A stretch of DNA of 64,000 nucleotides. It comes from Pontibacter lucknowensis (GTDB lineage: Bacteria; Bacteroidota; Bacteroidia; Cytophagales; Hymenobacteraceae). Position 1 is the stretch's first letter, and the number at the start of each line of letters is the position of its first letter. Where the stretch lies: the NCBI RefSeq assembly GCF_900156415.1, contig NZ_FTNM01000001.1, forward strand, positions 186,001 to 250,000. The letters run 5' to 3'. Positions 61,406 through 64,000 of the stretch are shown piece after piece. Below the pieces are notes generated by a model that saw nothing but the letters and a program-made list of their open reading frames with translations, was not told where the DNA came from and did not search any database. The translations under genes were made by a program, and so were the position numbers.

Positions 61406-64000
61406 TTAGAAGCCAAGATTTAAACCAACTGTGAACACACGCTGCTGTGGCTGACCGTTCCAGTCTACACCAAGGTTGTTGTTGTTCAGGTTAGTGTAAG
61501 TTTCTGGATCAAGACCTGTGTAATCAGAGATTACGAAAGCGTTCTGTACCTGAGCATAGATTCTCAGACGGTCAACGCTGATGCGCTCAGACAGTGCCTT
61601 AGGCAGTGTGTAACCCAATGACAGGTTGCTCACTTTCAGGAAGTCGCCGCTCTCAACGAAACGTGAAGAAGACTCACCGTTTGTGTTGATGAAGTTACCG
61701 TAGTTAGCACCAGCAGCCAGTCTTGGAGTCTGTCCGTCACCTGGGTTTTCAGGAGACTGCCATCTGCCAAGGATCTCACGACCGTTGTTCTCAAACGCCA
61801 TTGTCAAAAGGTCCTGACGCGTACGGTTCATGATCTTGTTGCCACCAGAGAAACGCAGGAATACGTTTGCATCGAAGTTGCCCAGTTTGAAGTTGTTATC
61901 AAAACCACCGAACCACTTAGGAAGTGTGTTGCCTAGGATCACTTTGTCAGCAGATGACAGAGAAGACTGTGCACCCAGTGCGCTTGGGTTAGCCGGGTCA
62001 TAACCGTAGTATACACCAGCAGAACCACCGTTGCCAGAGATGTTACCCTGTACCAGTGAGCCATCACCTTTGCGGTAGATTGGGTTACCGTTTGCAGTGT
62101 TCACACCTTCGTACTGGTAACCGTAGATAGAGTTGATAGACTCACCTTCGCGGTGGATCGTGTATTCGTACACGATGTCCTGACCGTCAACCAGTGACTT
62201 CACTTCGTTATTCTGTGTAGAGAAGTTGAAGTTAGAGTTCCAGCTGAAGTTAGACTTGTCGATTATTGTACCAGAGATACCAATTTCGATACCGTTGTTA
62301 TCAACGCGGCCGATGTTACGCGTGATATAGTTGTTAGGCACACCCAGTGATGGAGGAGTTGGAGCCTGAAGAACGATGTCAGAGTTGTTCTTCATCCAGT
62401 AAGCCAATTCAACATTCAGACGTCCGTCGAACAAGCCCAGGTCGATACCGAAGTCGGTGATCTTCTGTGCTTCCCAACGCAGGTCAGGGTTACCAGTGTT
62501 GCTGAAGGCAATACCGTTGAAAGTACCGTACTGAGCAGCACCGAATGAACCCAAATATGGATAGTTACCTTGGATACCGATGTTTCCTACTTCAGCAAAG
62601 CTACCACGCAGTCTCAGGTCAGAGATAACGCTAAGTGCAGAAGAGTTCTTGAAGAATTCTTCTTCAGAGATTCTCCAGGCAGCAGACACGCCAGGGAAGT
62701 AACCCCAACGGTTATCTTCTGATAGCTTAGAAAGACCGTCAGCACGCATAGAAGCACCGATATAGTACTTGCTGGCATAGTTATAGTTGAAACGGCCCAG
62801 GTAAGAGGCAAGACCATTCTCACCGATACCACCGAAGGCAAACTGGTTAGCAAATGCACCAGATACCAGGTTTTCGTTGAAGAAACGGTCAGAAAGACCA
62901 GTACCCTGTGCCTGGAAGAAGCTAGATCTTGTTTTGTTGTATTCCTGTACTAACGTCGCATCCAGGTTGTGCACCTCGTTGAATGACTTGTTATAGCTCA
63001 GGATGTTCTGCCAGTTCCATGACTTAAGTGGAGAGTAAGCCTGAGAAACGACACCGCCAGAACCCTGACCGTCACCATGACGTGGGTCGTTGAACAGGAA
63101 GTCGTCAACCAGTGTCAAGTCAGCACCAAGCTGTGTTCTGAAGCGCAGGTTGTCAATCAGTTTGAAATCCAGGAATACGTTACCCAGACCGCGGTAAGTA
63201 GTAGCTCTACGTACGTTGTTATCCAACACGAAACGGATGTTTGGAATACCGTTGGCGATGATACCAGCGTTCGGTCCGCGGCCAAGTGCTCTAGGCTCCT
63301 GGAAGTCGATGTTGTAACCAGTTGGGTGTTCCGGGTTAAATACCGGTACGTTAGGGTGCATACGGATTACACCGAAGATGTTACCAGACAGGTTGTTAGA
63401 GCCAGTAAGCGGACCAGAGTTGATCTGATTGGTCAAACCGGCCTGTAAACCGAAATCAAGGAAGCTGGTTACTTTCGTCTGCAGGTTTGTGCGAACTGAA
63501 TAACGCTCCAGGCTGTTCGCACGTCCGATACCTTCCTGGTTTGAGTAACCAAGTGAGAAGTAGTAGTTTGTTTTGTCAGTACCACCGCTTGCAGAGAATG
63601 CATGGCTGTGCTGGAAAGCTCTACGGAATACTTCCTCGTTCCAGTCAGTGTCGGCATCACCCAGCGCAGCTGGAGAAGTCTGACCAAGGTTTGCATATTT
63701 CTCGTTTGTGATTTCAACGAACTCACGTGCGTTCAGCAGGTCATGCAGTTCGATTGCCTTGGCAGAACCTGCCCAGCCATCATAAGAGAACTTAGCCTGG
63801 CCTGACTTACCACGCTTGGTAGTAATAAGAATTACACCGTTAGAGGCACGTGAACCGTAAACCGCTGTAGCAGCACCATCCTTCAGGATCTCGAAAGACT
63901 CGATATCGTTCGGGTTGATGTCAGCAAGTGCGTTAGAAGGCGTAAATCCACCCAGGTTACCAGACGTAGCAGGTACACCATCGATTACGATAAGTGGCTG
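61406..64000 (-). CDS. SusC/RagA-family TonB-dependent transporter (5' end outside window)
   Basis: 864 residues are visible; the frame continues past the right edge, so signal peptide, CarboxypepD-like domain and the start of the plug are missing. The visible part begins in the plug: [44 protein letters not shown] (all SusC hallmarks). The 22-strand barrel follows and ends with [10 protein letters not shown], with the usual C-terminal Phe. It forms a TonB-powered importer with SusD downstream. It contains no AGGTATA 7-mer. Confidence 0.95.
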   Translation of the reverse strand, partial: QPLIVIDGVPATSGNLGGFTPSNALADINPNDIESFEILKDGAATAVYGSRASNGVILITTKRGKSGQAKFSYDGWAGSAKAIELHDLLNAREFVEITNEKYANLGQTSPAALGDADTDWNEEVFRRAFQHSHAFSASGGTDKTNYYFSLGYSNQEGIGRANSLERYSVRTNLQTKVTSFLDFGLQAGLTNQINSGPLTGSNNLSGNIFGVIRMHPNVPVFNPEHPTGYNIDFQEPRALGRGPNAGIIANGIPNIRFVLDNNVRRATTYRGLGNVFLDFKLIDNLRFRTQLGADLTLVDDFLFNDPRHGDGQGSGGVVSQAYSPLKSWNWQNILSYNKSFNEVHNLDATLVQEYNKTRSSFFQAQGTGLSDRFFNENLVSGAFANQFAFGGIGENGLASYLGRFNYNYASKYYIGASMRADGLSKLSEDNRWGYFPGVSAAWRISEEEFFKNSSALSVISDLRLRGSFAEVGNIGIQGNYPYLGSFGAAQYGTFNGIAFSNTGNPDLRWEAQKITDFGIDLGLFDGRLNVELAYWMKNNSDIVLQAPTPPSLGVPNNYITRNIGRVDNNGIEIGISGTIIDKSNFSWNSNFNFSTQNNEVKSLVDGQDIVYEYTIHREGESINSIYGYQYEGVNTANGNPIYRKGDGSLVQGNISGNGGSAGVYYGYDPANPSALGAQSSLSSADKVILGNTLPKWFGGFDNNFKLGNFDANVFLRFSGGNKIMNRTRQDLLTMAFENNGREILGRWQSPENPGDGQTPRLAAGANYGNFINTNGESSSRFVESGDFLKVSNLSLGYTLPKALSERISVDRLRIYAQVQNAFVISDYTGLDPETYTNLNNNNLGVDWNGQPQQRVFTVGLNLGF

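Overview
The window looks like the chromosome of a Bacteroidota bacterium of the order Cytophagales, most like Hymenobacteraceae (Pontibacter-type). The evidence is a SusC/SusD pair, a ubiE-porT pair and a PorE-like protein (type IX secretion), DUF5606 and DUF4349 proteins, many lipoproteins, and -7 promoter elements of the Bacteroidota type TAnnTTTG(C), often about 25-30 bases before a start codon. No rRNA, tRNA, CRISPR array, phage or plasmid genes were found. One insertion sequence is present. Most genes are housekeeping.

Layout. 1-9.3 kb: small hydrophilic proteins, msrB, typA, a lipoprotein gene broken by one base in a G5 run, a DUF4349 lipoprotein, and a tandem pair of paralogous lipoproteins with a kinase-like DRH...DRD motif. 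9.4-13.8 kb: the compact ubiE-porT-SDR unit and a TPR/propeller/CRD/OmpA protein like PorE. 14-22.4 kb: engB, a TonB-C protein, DUF5606, a complete IS3-type element with a 3-base target duplication, fbp, aspartokinase, a crotonase, a block of intergenic hairpin repeats, then a PerR-like regulator with a palindromic operator and its peroxiredoxin. 22.4-31.9 kb: a HAD protein, a DsbA/HxlR divergent pair, a TRIC-GNAT-methyltransferase-CrcB run, kdtA-rsgA, an SDR, a fasciclin lipoprotein and a cyclophilin. 32-38.6 kb: a glutamate-type symporter, a 5-oxoprolinase operon (pxpB-pxpC-pxpA) translationally coupled to an NRAMP-like transporter that lacks the usual metal motif, and a CPBP protease. 38.7-45.6 kb: an AAA+/vWA pair, DUF427, acyl-ACP desaturase, and a glycan cassette (3,4-ketoisomerase, aminotransferase, glycosyltransferase). 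45.7-56.7 kb: transporters (EamA, CorA), YigZ, a 904-residue DUF3352-type protein, USP, ATP-grasp, dtd, a MazG-like protein, comB and gcvT. 57-64 kb: a CHASE3-type histidine kinase with a receiver protein, rnhB, and a SusD/SusC pair whose SusC runs off the right edge.

Three things stand out beyond the gene list. First, the 7-mer AGGTATA (either strand) is strikingly frequent in ordinary genes, in all reading frames and between genes, but nearly absent from the SusCD genes, other probably highly expressed genes and the insertion sequence. The insertion sequence itself sits inside one copy. Second, a 12-mer, AGTTTAGGAGTT, lies on or just after the stop codons of four unrelated genes; one pair forms a perfect 24-bp inverted repeat around a terminator. 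Third, the tandem lipoproteins appear to be free-standing copies of a domain normally found inside large outer-membrane phosphoesterase/BamA-like proteins, with FAM20/HipA-like catalytic motifs that differ between the two copies.
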